This document shows positions 31,908-39,480 of a DNA stretch of 46,529 bases, piece by piece. Under the pieces are notes generated by a model. It saw only the letters and a list, made by a program, of their open reading frames with translations, was not told where the DNA came from and ran no database searches. Made by a program: the position numbers and the translations under genes. Source of the DNA: Bifidobacterium breve (GTDB lineage Bacteria; Actinomycetota; Thermoleophilia; Solirubrobacterales; Solirubrobacteraceae); the NCBI GenBank assembly GCA_945881845.1, contig CAMCVN010000017.1:1-46529 (forward strand), in the 5' to 3' direction. Position 1 is the first letter of the stretch. Every line of letters begins with the position of its first letter.

Positions 31908-32978
31908 GTGAGTTCACAAGCCAATAGAGGGCAGCCGATCTGCGTGCTGCTGCTGGCACGCGAGCTGGAGCAGTTCATCCTGCGCGAGCAGGCCGAGGAT
32001 CTGCTGCGCTCACCGGCCGTAGTTGCGATAGACCCGCCGCGCATCCGTTACGGCGCGATCGCGCGGCTTCCACGCGCCGTCGGCGCAGTCTTGGCAGCGC
32101 AACAGGCAAAGCGGCTACTGAAGGCGCTACGCGGCGACCGCGGCGAGCCGCGCGTCGTCGTGATCTTCCACCCACTTCAACTGCCACTGGCACAGGCAAT
32201 ACAGGCCGACTGCCCAGGCTGTGAGATCTGGTACTCGCGCTGGGATCGCTACGAGCTGGCCTACGACGCGACGCCCGAGCGGCGCGAGCGCCTCGCCGAG
32301 CTCCATCAGCAGGCATCAGAGGCCTCGTCGCTGACGTTCGCGGTCTCCGACACTCTGGTTGAGATTGAGACCGACGCTGGCCGTGACGCGCTGCTCGTGA
32401 CGACACCGGCCGACCGCTTTCCGGCGCCGCAGATCGACGGCACGGTCGTCGCCGTTTCGCTCGGCCACCTCGGCTGGCGGACCGATTGGGCGCTACTGCA
32501 CGCCGTTGCCGAGAAGCTCGGTGAGCGGCTCGTACTGCTGCTGGTCGGCGACTGGCACGACGACGAATGCGCCGGCGACCCGGACTTCCAAGCCTGCCGC
32601 AAGCACCCAAGCCTCGTCTGGCTTGGCCGCCAGAGCGACGAGCAGGCCTCGCGCCTGATTCTCACCGCCGACGTCGGCATCATCCCGTTCAAAGTTGAGC
32701 CGTTCAACGACGCTGGGCTGCCGAACCGAATCCTCAAGTACGCGCGGCTAGGGCGACGCACCGTCAGCCCAATGCTCTCCGGCGTTACTAGCTGGGCACC
32801 CGCAGTCACGCGGGTCGCGGACGCCGACGAGTTTGCCGCGGCGCTCCTCGAGCAGGCCGGTGCCCGCACGCGGCCCGACGCCGAGCTACGCGAGTGGGCT
32901 ACCGCTCAGACAGCGCGGCGCCAGAACGGGCCGCTCTGGCAGCGGCTTGAACAGCTCGGCGTGGCGCGCGACAGCTAG
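31908..32978 (+). CDS. GT-B glycosyltransferase (GT4-like)
   Basis: 356 aa from GTG 31908 (MSSQANRGQPICVLLLARE). It reads as a GT-B enzyme with a divergent N-terminal half (VVVIFHPLQLPLA, WYSRWDRYELAYDATPERR). The donor half is clearer: VVAVSLGHLGWRTDWALLHAVAEKL, LLLVGDWHDDE, VWLGRQSDEQ, ADVGIIPFKVEPFNDAGLPNRILKYARLGRRTVS, which holds the conserved donor-binding Pro/Lys-Tyr region of GT4-like transferases. Substrates are unknown. It ends on CTAG shared with the convergent GT-C gene. Confidence 0.78.
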   Translation: MSSQANRGQPICVLLLARELEQFILREQAEDLLRSPAVVAIDPPRIRYGAIARLPRAVGAVLAAQQAKRLLKALRGDRGEPRVVVIFHPLQLPLAQAIQADCPGCEIWYSRWDRYELAYDATPERRERLAELHQQASEASSLTFAVSDTLVEIETDAGRDALLVTTPADRFPAPQIDGTVVAVSLGHLGWRTDWALLHAVAEKLGERLVLLLVGDWHDDECAGDPDFQACRKHPSLVWLGRQSDEQASRLILTADVGIIPFKVEPFNDAGLPNRILKYARLGRRTVSPMLSGVTSWAPAVTRVADADEFAAALLEQAGARTRPDAELREWATAQTARRQNGPLWQRLEQLGVARDS

Positions 32979-34408
32979 CGGCAGCGGGCCCAAGCGGCGA
33001 TTCGCCCATGGTTGGCGATCAGCTTGAAGCCGCGCGGCGGGACATCGGTGTCTTCTTCTACGCCGTCGGCGCGGCCGTAACGCTCGTGCGTGACTGGATC
33101 GGTGAAGACCAGCGCAACGCCGGTCGTCGGCGAGACGTCGGCGCGCGCGACAACCGATCCTGCGGCCGAGTCGCGGATCCAGAGCGCGTCCGGCATCAAG
33201 CCAAAGGCAGGCAGACTGAGCGGGCCACACTTCAACGCAGCGACAACTTTCGGGTCGGCGAGTGTCGCCTCAAGATCGTTGTGGATTGCCGTGATGTAGC
33301 GGATTTCAACCACAGCGCGGCGGAAACTGTCGGCTCGGTGAACCGTTAGTGCGGCGCCCGCGACAACGACGACGATCGCCGCCAATGCCCAGCCACGGCG
33401 CAGCAGAGTGCCGTGCTCGAGCTCGACCCAGCCCGCTAGTGCGTACCCAGCAAAGAGCAGCAGCGTGATCGAGGGGATCGTCAAGTAGCGCGGCAGCAAC
33501 GAGAGCCCGAAGATGCCGACGCAGACGAAGGTGACGATGCCAACCAGGATTAGCGCCAGCGGTAGGTAGAAGGACTGCGCGCGGCGGCGGACGATCTCGA
33601 TCACAATGCCGACCGCGATCAGCATCAACTGCGGAACCCGCAATACCCCGACCAGAGCGTCGACGAAGGTCGCGGGCACCTTCGCGATTCCGCGCTCGCG
33701 GCCGAGCTCGGCGGCGAGCGTGCTCGTAGCCGTCAGCGCGTAGAGCGGTTCGCCGACCTCCCACCAATTAAAGAGAGACCAGAGCACCGGTGAAGCCAGC
33801 ACGAGAGCGAGCAGGCCCAGGTGCGGGCTGCGGCGGCCGCTCTCAGGATCTTTCGGCCAACAGCACCAAAGCCAGTAGATCCCAGCCAGTAGCCAGGCCT
33901 CGGGCCGGAGCAGGCCAGCCGCTGCCAACAGCACCATCACCGAAGCGCCGCGGCGCTTGCGCTCGGCCTCGAGCGCAGCAGCAACGAAAACCAACGCCAG
34001 GAACGGCATATCGGCGAAGGCACGAGCGGCGTAGAGAATCAGCGTCAGGTTGGTGGCCACCAGCAGCGCTGCAACGATCCCCGGCCACGGGCCGAAGACG
34101 ACGCGGCCGATCCGCCAGATCGCCCAGGCGCAGACGACCAGCGAGAGCCCGCCGATCAGCACCATCAGCTGACCGCTGGCGTCGCCAACCACGGCGCCGA
34201 GAACCGCTGCCACAAGTAGGTAGAGCGGATGCGCCGTCGGCGCCTTATAGGCGTCGATCGATGGAACCTGACCGGCGAGAAGCTCGCGGCCCCAGAAGAG
34301 GTGGTAGTAGGTGTCGTAACCGGGGTAGCTGTCGGCGACCAGCCAGACCAGAACCGTGAGCAGGAACGCAAGCGCAACGGCAATTATTTCGCGACGCGAG
34401 AAGGTCAC
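32975..34408 (-). CDS. GT-C membrane glycosyltransferase (PMT/ArnT-like)
   Basis: 477 aa with about ten membrane helices and a C-terminal soluble domain (about 370-477). The first outer loop YPGYDTYYHLFWGRELLAGQ has the acidic DxxxH/DxY pattern expected of polyprenyl-phosphate-sugar-dependent GT-C enzymes. It would use a lipid-linked sugar on the outer face of the membrane. Last gene of an overlapping five-gene minus-strand operon; GTG start overlaps the upstream stop (GTGA). Confidence 0.8.
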   Translation of the reverse strand: MTFSRREIIAVALAFLLTVLVWLVADSYPGYDTYYHLFWGRELLAGQVPSIDAYKAPTAHPLYLLVAAVLGAVVGDASGQLMVLIGGLSLVVCAWAIWRIGRVVFGPWPGIVAALLVATNLTLILYAARAFADMPFLALVFVAAALEAERKRRGASVMVLLAAAGLLRPEAWLLAGIYWLWCCWPKDPESGRRSPHLGLLALVLASPVLWSLFNWWEVGEPLYALTATSTLAAELGRERGIAKVPATFVDALVGVLRVPQLMLIAVGIVIEIVRRRAQSFYLPLALILVGIVTFVCVGIFGLSLLPRYLTIPSITLLLFAGYALAGWVELEHGTLLRRGWALAAIVVVVAGAALTVHRADSFRRAVVEIRYITAIHNDLEATLADPKVVAALKCGPLSLPAFGLMPDALWIRDSAAGSVVARADVSPTTGVALVFTDPVTHERYGRADGVEEDTDVPPRGFKLIANHGRIAAWARCR

Positions 34409-35871
34409 TGCCGCTCACCACCTTGCGGTTGCTGATCGCGCGCTCCAGCCAACGCTGTAGCGACGCCTAATAGAACCCAGGTCAACGGATCCTCAAGAAA
34501 CGCAGCATAGATGAGGGTATGAACGACAACCGCAGTGAAGGCCGCTGCGACGCCGACCTGCATCTCGGGCCAAGGCGCTGAGCGGGCGCCGCGTAACGCT
34601 CGGATGAAAGCCAGGGCAAGCAGCGCGAGGTAAGCGATCAGCCCGAGTAGTCCCTGCTCGGCCGCGACCGTCACGGGGATCGTGTGCGATGCCGATGCGG
34701 CGCTCTCGAACGAGACATCGTTGGAACGTCGGTACTGGCGCGCGAACGATCCCGCACCCCATCCCTGCAGCGGCCGCTCAACGAATAGCTTGCCGCCACC
34801 GGTCACGAGCGCGGCGCGGCCGCTCGTGACGCGTTCGGCCGTTCGCCCGCCGCTGAGTGCGCCACCGCCGATCATGGCAGCGACGCCGCCAACGAGCAGC
34901 GCCGCGACGACGACGCCGACCGTCCAGCGCAGGCTCCAGCGCAGCGCGGCGATTACGGCCAGACCGGCTAAGAGGGCAACGAAGCTCGACTGCGAGAGCG
35001 TGATCAGCAGGCCGCCGAACAGAATCGCCACGGCGAGCGCTCCAAGCGCGACCTGCCTGTTGCGCTTCTGCCAACAGATCCAAGCAACAAGCAGGACGAT
35101 CACGACGACGAGGAAGCGGCCGAAGATATTGGGGTCGAAGAAGACCGAGTTGACGCGGAAGTAATCGGAGAACTGATTCGAGGCGATCACCTTCGGGTTG
35201 AGGAAGATGTGGCGCGTGGCGAACTCAAAGAAGCCGACAGCGCTCAGCGCCAATGCCAACCAGACCAACACAGCGAGCGTGCGGCCGGCCAGTTTCTCGG
35301 TCCAGCGCGAACGAGCGATCAGCACGAACAGCAACGCAAACGGGATATAGAAGAAGACGACATTCTCGAGCGCCGGCGCGCTACCGAGCCCGTAGGCGCT
35401 CTGCAACGAGTAGAGCACGAGGACTGCGGCAATTACCCACTCCAGCGCGCCCGGCGCAGGGCCTTCCTCGCTGGCGCCGCGCCGCAGCCGCGGCAGCAAC
35501 CAAGCGAGCGCTCCGGCGGCAACGACGAGATAGAGACCGAGCAACAGATTGGCGGCCGAATCACCGACCGCGATTGGGATTCGGAACGGCAGCGTCAAGA
35601 CGACAGCGATCGGGAAGGCCGCCGGCTTGCGCGTGAACAGGATCACCAAGGCGCCTACCGCCGAGATGCCGATCACGATCGCCGCGACCGCCAAGGCCGG
35701 GCGATCACGCAGCGCCGCAAGCTGGTCGGCGTCAGCGACGTGGATGATCAGAATCAGCGGCGCCAGTACCAGCGTCGCCAGCATCAGCCGCGCACGCAGC
35801 GTCGCTGAGCCAGCGACGAGCGTCGCTCCGGCCAGAAGGCTGCAGATTGTTAGCGAGAGAGCAGTTGCCAT
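34405..35871 (-). CDS. O-antigen ligase/polymerase-like membrane protein (Wzy_C)
   Basis: 488 aa with about 12 membrane helices. The large outer loop near 330-400 carries the Wzy_C/WaaL pattern: RAALVTGGGKLFVERPLQGWGAGSFA, then SASHTIPVTVAAEQGLLGL with the conserved His. It is either a polymerase of undecaprenyl-linked repeats or a ligase to a surface acceptor; sequence alone does not decide. Its start lies 22 bp inside the upstream FlgD-Ig protein gene, an unusually long overlap; no later start was found that removes it. Confidence 0.83.
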   Translation of the reverse strand: MATALSLTICSLLAGATLVAGSATLRARLMLATLVLAPLILIIHVADADQLAALRDRPALAVAAIVIGISAVGALVILFTRKPAAFPIAVVLTLPFRIPIAVGDSAANLLLGLYLVVAAGALAWLLPRLRRGASEEGPAPGALEWVIAAVLVLYSLQSAYGLGSAPALENVVFFYIPFALLFVLIARSRWTEKLAGRTLAVLVWLALALSAVGFFEFATRHIFLNPKVIASNQFSDYFRVNSVFFDPNIFGRFLVVVIVLLVAWICWQKRNRQVALGALAVAILFGGLLITLSQSSFVALLAGLAVIAALRWSLRWTVGVVVAALLVGGVAAMIGGGALSGGRTAERVTSGRAALVTGGGKLFVERPLQGWGAGSFARQYRRSNDVSFESAASASHTIPVTVAAEQGLLGLIAYLALLALAFIRALRGARSAPWPEMQVGVAAAFTAVVVHTLIYAAFLEDPLTWVLLGVATALAGARDQQPQGGERQ

Positions 35872-37640
35872 GATCTCGTCATCAGTCCCTGAACGTCGGG
35901 ATCGGTTGCCAGCCGTGCCGGAAGCTGCGGCAGGCCGTAGCGAATTACCGTCCCCTTGCCTGCGCGGAAGGCGACGATCGTCACTGCGCCATCGGCCGTA
36001 ACTGCTGCCGAGAGCGGCTTGCCTGCGGGCACGGTCTTCGTCTCCTCAATCACGTCATAGTCGTTGAACAGTCCGCTCGTGCCCTTGAACAGTTCGATCT
36101 GATCATCACCGGCCGTCACGTCAAAGTCGCCCCTTGCGGGCGACTCGAGTGTGCTGCCAAAGATGTCCGCCGTCGCGCGCGGCAGCGGATCGAGCAAGCT
36201 GGTCTTCTTCGTCAGCGTGACCGAACGCAGCAGCGAATCGGTCCCTGCCTCAACCAACGTGCCTCCGGCCACAACAAAGCTGCGCAGCTTCTGCGCTGCG
36301 GCAGGCGGCAGCCAGACCGTGTCGCCGACAAGTAGCACGCCGCTGTGGCCAGCGAGCGCCGGGCCGCGGCCGCTAGCGAGGCCGTAATCGGTCGTTAGGT
36401 CGTAGGAATAGTTGTTGCGACTGAGCCAACGCATGATCGGCTGCTCCTGCACGACGAAGCGAGCAGGGAGAGGCGTGCCAAGCACGCGCGCAAGCGTCGC
36501 CGGGCCGCCGGTGGCCAGCAGGTTCGGCTCGCCGTCGCCGTCGTCATCAACCGGGTTACGGCCCTGCCAAGTGATCAGCGGCAGGACGACAAGTATCGGA
36601 TGCGACTTCGCATCGTCAACCGCAAGCGGGACCGATGCGCGCAGGTTGCCCTTCTTGGCCGTGAATAGATAGAGCTGTGAGCTCTTACCCGGAGGTTTGA
36701 CGCGCACGCTCGACGCCGAGCTGCGACCGCGGCGCGACGAAGACTTACCAAGCTGGCTAAGCGTCCAGCTGAACGGTTGGCCGTTGCCTTCAACCGCCAC
36801 GGTCGCGGTCGACCCGGCCGTCGTCGCCAACAGCGGTGGCTGCGCCGCGATCGGCCGCACGGTGATGCCACCGTTGCCTGGTAGCCGCTGCCCATAAACC
36901 GTTACCGGTAGCCCCTTGTCATCGAGCGGCACGGAGCTCCCCAGCACGCCGGCCGAATCGCGGCGCTGGCCGACTACGAGATAGGTGCCGGGAGTTACAG
37001 GCCGCCCATTTGAACCGCGACCGTCCCAGCTGGCACGGTCCGAGCCTTGTTCGATTGGGACTTCGGCTACCTGCGCGGTTGGCAGCGGAGCTGTGCGGAA
37101 GATCAGCAGACGGCCGCCGCGCGCAGGACTGTTGAGGCGAATCTGCGCTGGCTGCCCGTCGGCGCGTGGCAGCAGCTCAGGGCCTGGGCCGAGGTCTGGC
37201 CCGATCGACAGAACACTGATCTTCGGTGGTGTGTCATCAACGCGGAACGACTTCGGCACGACGATGCTGCGGCCTTCGCGCCGTAGCGTGACCCTAATGC
37301 GATAACGGCCGTCGGCGACCACCTTCCCCTCTTCGTCGCGGCCATCCCAGCTCAAGGGCGAGATCGTGCTGTAGGCGGGGACCTGCAGGCCAGAGGCGAT
37401 CTCGCGGACGCTGTCGCCGCGTTGATCGACGACGGCGACATCGATCAACTCGCTGCGCTTAAGCCGAAAAGTGATTCGCTGCCGATCGAAGCGGCCGTCG
37501 CCGTTCGGTGAGATGGCCTCCGAACCGAGCCTGAACGAGAGCAGCACCGGCTCTGAGGTCTTCAGCTTCTGAGCAACGAAGAAGGCAGCTCCAGCAGCGA
37601 TCACGAGCAGCGCAAAGACGACCTTCGCGAACCGCGTCAC
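35850..37640 (-). CDS. Exported protein: FlgD-type Ig domains plus N,N-dimethylformamidase-like C-terminal domain
   Basis: 596 aa. An N-terminal membrane anchor (about 5-24). FlgD/CHU_C-like Ig domain with SPNGDGRFD (44-52) and WDGRDEEGKVVADGRYRIRV (about 95-115). A second Ig-like module has SWDGRGSNGRPVTPGTYLVVG. A linker follows, then a C-terminal domain from about 342 (PILVVLPLITWQGRNPVDDDGDGEPN) resembling the GATase-like domain of the N,N-dimethylformamidase large subunit. No catalytic triad can be assigned by eye. It is placed outside the cell and lies between the phosphatase and Wzy/WaaL-like genes, all overlapping. Function unknown; a glycan-assembly or surface-anchoring role is inferred from context. 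Confidence 0.75.
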   Translation of the reverse strand: MTRFAKVVFALLVIAAGAAFFVAQKLKTSEPVLLSFRLGSEAISPNGDGRFDRQRITFRLKRSELIDVAVVDQRGDSVREIASGLQVPAYSTISPLSWDGRDEEGKVVADGRYRIRVTLRREGRSIVVPKSFRVDDTPPKISVLSIGPDLGPGPELLPRADGQPAQIRLNSPARGGRLLIFRTAPLPTAQVAEVPIEQGSDRASWDGRGSNGRPVTPGTYLVVGQRRDSAGVLGSSVPLDDKGLPVTVYGQRLPGNGGITVRPIAAQPPLLATTAGSTATVAVEGNGQPFSWTLSQLGKSSSRRGRSSASSVRVKPPGKSSQLYLFTAKKGNLRASVPLAVDDAKSHPILVVLPLITWQGRNPVDDDGDGEPNLLATGGPATLARVLGTPLPARFVVQEQPIMRWLSRNNYSYDLTTDYGLASGRGPALAGHSGVLLVGDTVWLPPAAAQKLRSFVVAGGTLVEAGTDSLLRSVTLTKKTSLLDPLPRATADIFGSTLESPARGDFDVTAGDDQIELFKGTSGLFNDYDVIEETKTVPAGKPLSAAVTADGAVTIVAFRAGKGTVIRYGLPQLPARLATDPDVQGLMTRSWQLLSR

Positions 37641-38164
37641 AGCGCCACCAGACTCCCGTTGTCGAGACGCTCCGATCCATCCCCCCCTGCATCACGCAGA
37701 GCAAGGCGGATCACATTGCGGTGGCAGATGATCACAGTCGCTCCAGTGTCGCTGCGTGCGCGCCACTCGTCCAGCCCCGCCGCCACGCGTGCAGCCTGGG
37801 TCGCAAAACTCTCACCGCCCGGAAAGCCCCAGTCAGCCTTAAGTTCGACGAAGTTTGTGAACGCTTCGGGATCCTCAGCGGCGACGTCGGCAAAGCTCCG
37901 ATCGGTCCAGTCACCGGTCCCGGTCTCGGCGAAGCGAGGATCGATCTGAGGCTCGAGACCAATCAGCTCGGAGACGATCGTCGCCGTCTCCAGCGCCCGC
38001 GCAATATTGCTCGAGACCAGCGTCACCGGCTCAACTGCGGCGACTGCAACCGCCAACTGCCGCGCCTGCTCGCGCCCTGTCTGATCGAGCGGCACATCGC
38101 CCCAGCCCTGGAAGCGCCCCTCCAAGTTGTAGGCGGTCTGTCCGTGCCTAGCGAGGTAGATCAC
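37637..38164 (-). CDS. Histidine phosphatase family protein
   Basis: 175 aa single-domain phosphoglycerate-mutase-like phosphatase. Catalytic LARHGQTAYN (His7), Arg in SNIARALETA, acidic residue in ETGTGDWTDRSF, and second His in ICHRNVIR. The motif set fits a broad phosphatase or mutase. It has 4-bp overlaps with both neighbours (GTG start at the LytR_C stop; its stop at the next GTG), so its product is needed alongside membrane glycan proteins. A sugar-phosphate or nucleotide-sugar precursor is a possible substrate (inference). Confidence 0.86.
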   Translation of the reverse strand: MIYLARHGQTAYNLEGRFQGWGDVPLDQTGREQARQLAVAVAAVEPVTLVSSNIARALETATIVSELIGLEPQIDPRFAETGTGDWTDRSFADVAAEDPEAFTNFVELKADWGFPGGESFATQAARVAAGLDEWRARSDTGATVIICHRNVIRLALRDAGGDGSERLDNGSLVAL

Positions 38165-39465
38165 TGCGCTTGGTCAGCGCCGAGCACGACGACGACGAGA
38201 GCGTTCTGGCCTAGAACACGGATGTTCTCATCGATCGGCGTCACAGCAGAGCTGCTCAGCCCGAGCGCCGTGGCTACCTCGTCGCCGGCCGCCTTGGCAC
38301 CGGTTTCGTAGTAGACAGTCGAAGTCTGGGCAGTCTGATCGGGCGCCGTCGTGACCGGACCGACCTTCGTGAAGCCGGCCGCCTGAAGCTTGTCGGCGGC
38401 GGCGCGAGCGAGGCCGCTGCCGGTCGTTCCGTTGAAGACTGCAACCTGAGTCGCGGCCTTATCAACCGTTGACGCGGGATCGCTTGTTGTCGCCGTCGGC
38501 GTTGCTGGCCCAACACTGTTGGTTGCCGGCGTCGAGGTAGTGCTCGAATCACTGCCGCCAAAGACCTGCGTAATCAGAACGAAGGCGATCACGATGATCG
38601 CAAGCCCGCCGACAACCACCAGCAGTAGTGAGCGCTTGCCACCCTGTGGCGGGCCGTCGCCAGCGGCCGTACTCGCGCGCGGCGCCGGCGGCCGCGTAGG
38701 CGGAATCGTGATCTCGTCGGTTGCGTTGCGAGCCGGCGCAACGGTACGCGGCCGTGGACGAGCCGCCGGTGGCGCTGGGCGGCCGGCAGCGCTGGTTGAG
38801 GGCGCCGGGACCGGCGGCGGCGCTTGCGGCTTAGCGCTGGGCGGTGTCGCGGCAGGTGGTGTCGCGGCAGGTGGTGTCGCGGCAGCAGGCGCCTTGGCAG
38901 CCGCATCGCCGGAGGCGGGCTTCTCAGCCGCTGGAGCAGCCGCGGCGGCTCCTTCCGCGCCAGCCGCCGGTGGCGATGGCGAGCCAGCTTGCGGCTTTGG
39001 CGCCGCTGCCGCTGCTGCCGCCGCCGCCGCCGCTGCTCCGCTGACAGGAATAGCTCCCGTGGTCGACTTAGCTGGCTGGCCTGGAACGGCTCCGCCGGGC
39101 GGCTTCGGTGTCGGTCCAGGCACGGCCCCAGTAACAGGCTTCGCAGCCAGCGGCTTGGCAGCAAGTGGCGTCACGGGAGCGCGCGGGCGACCGGCCGCGG
39201 TTGCTGCTGCGCCAGTTGCCGCGCCAGCGGTAGCGGCGGCCGTGGCTGGCGCTGGGCGCGCTGCCTCTTCGCTGATCCGCTCGGCGGCCTCAGCGTCACG
39301 CTCGGGTGATCGGCCGGCCCAATCACGTAGCCGCTTGACCTCGCGTGCCTGCGCCGCATAGAGCGCAGCGAGCACGCCGACGCCTACGACGGCAGCAAGG
39401 CCGGCGAGCGCACCGATGTGATCAATCCCGCTAGAGATCGAGAGAGCAGCTTGAACCAGCGTCAT
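38161..39465 (-). CDS. LytR_C domain membrane protein with long Ala/Pro linker
   Basis: 434 aa. A first membrane helix (about 16-38), a short coiled stretch (AQAREVKRLRDWAGRSPERD), and about 200 residues of Ala/Pro/Thr-rich, probably disordered chain come first. A second membrane helix (about 278-300, LLLVVVGGLAIIVIAFVLI), a Thr/Ser stalk, and a C-terminal LytR_C domain (about 340-430, VAVFNGTTGSGLARAAADKLQAAGF) follow. No LCP catalytic domain is present. LytR_C modules occur in wall-glycan ligases or alone. It is the first gene of the five-gene operon; its -10 (TAAGAT) overlaps the capD-like stop. Confidence 0.82.
   Translation of the reverse strand: MTLVQAALSISSGIDHIGALAGLAAVVGVGVLAALYAAQAREVKRLRDWAGRSPERDAEAAERISEEAARPAPATAAATAGAATGAAATAAGRPRAPVTPLAAKPLAAKPVTGAVPGPTPKPPGGAVPGQPAKSTTGAIPVSGAAAAAAAAAAAAPKPQAGSPSPPAAGAEGAAAAAPAAEKPASGDAAAKAPAAATPPAATPPAATPPSAKPQAPPPVPAPSTSAAGRPAPPAARPRPRTVAPARNATDEITIPPTRPPAPRASTAAGDGPPQGGKRSLLLVVVGGLAIIVIAFVLITQVFGGSDSSTTSTPATNSVGPATPTATTSDPASTVDKAATQVAVFNGTTGSGLARAAADKLQAAGFTKVGPVTTAPDQTAQTSTVYYETGAKAAGDEVATALGLSSSAVTPIDENIRVLGQNALVVVVLGADQAQ
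38843..38887 (+). repeat. Three 15-bp tandem repeats in LytR_C gene linker
   Basis: Three head-to-tail copies of GGTGTCGCGGCAGGT (last copy differs at its last two bases). On the coding (minus) strand they encode PPAAT-type repeats in the disordered linker. They could expand or contract without shifting frame. Confidence 0.85.
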
Positions 39466-39474
39466 CGACGCTTG

Positions 39475-39480
39475 ATCTTA
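39475..39480 (-). promoter_or_regulatory. -10 element TAAGAT of LytR_C-led operon
   Basis: TANNNT hexamer 9 nt before ATG 39465. Its TAA is also the stop codon of the upstream dehydratase gene. Confidence 0.45.

Noticed and set aside
38843-38887. CRISPR-like short repeats
   Set aside because: Head-to-tail 15-bp units without spacers, in frame in a coding linker; a simple tandem repeat, not an array.
38519-39361. Plus-strand Ala/Gly-rich reading frame of 280 codons
   Set aside because: Antisense shadow of the Ala/Pro-rich linker of the LytR_C gene; composition is explained by the opposite strand.
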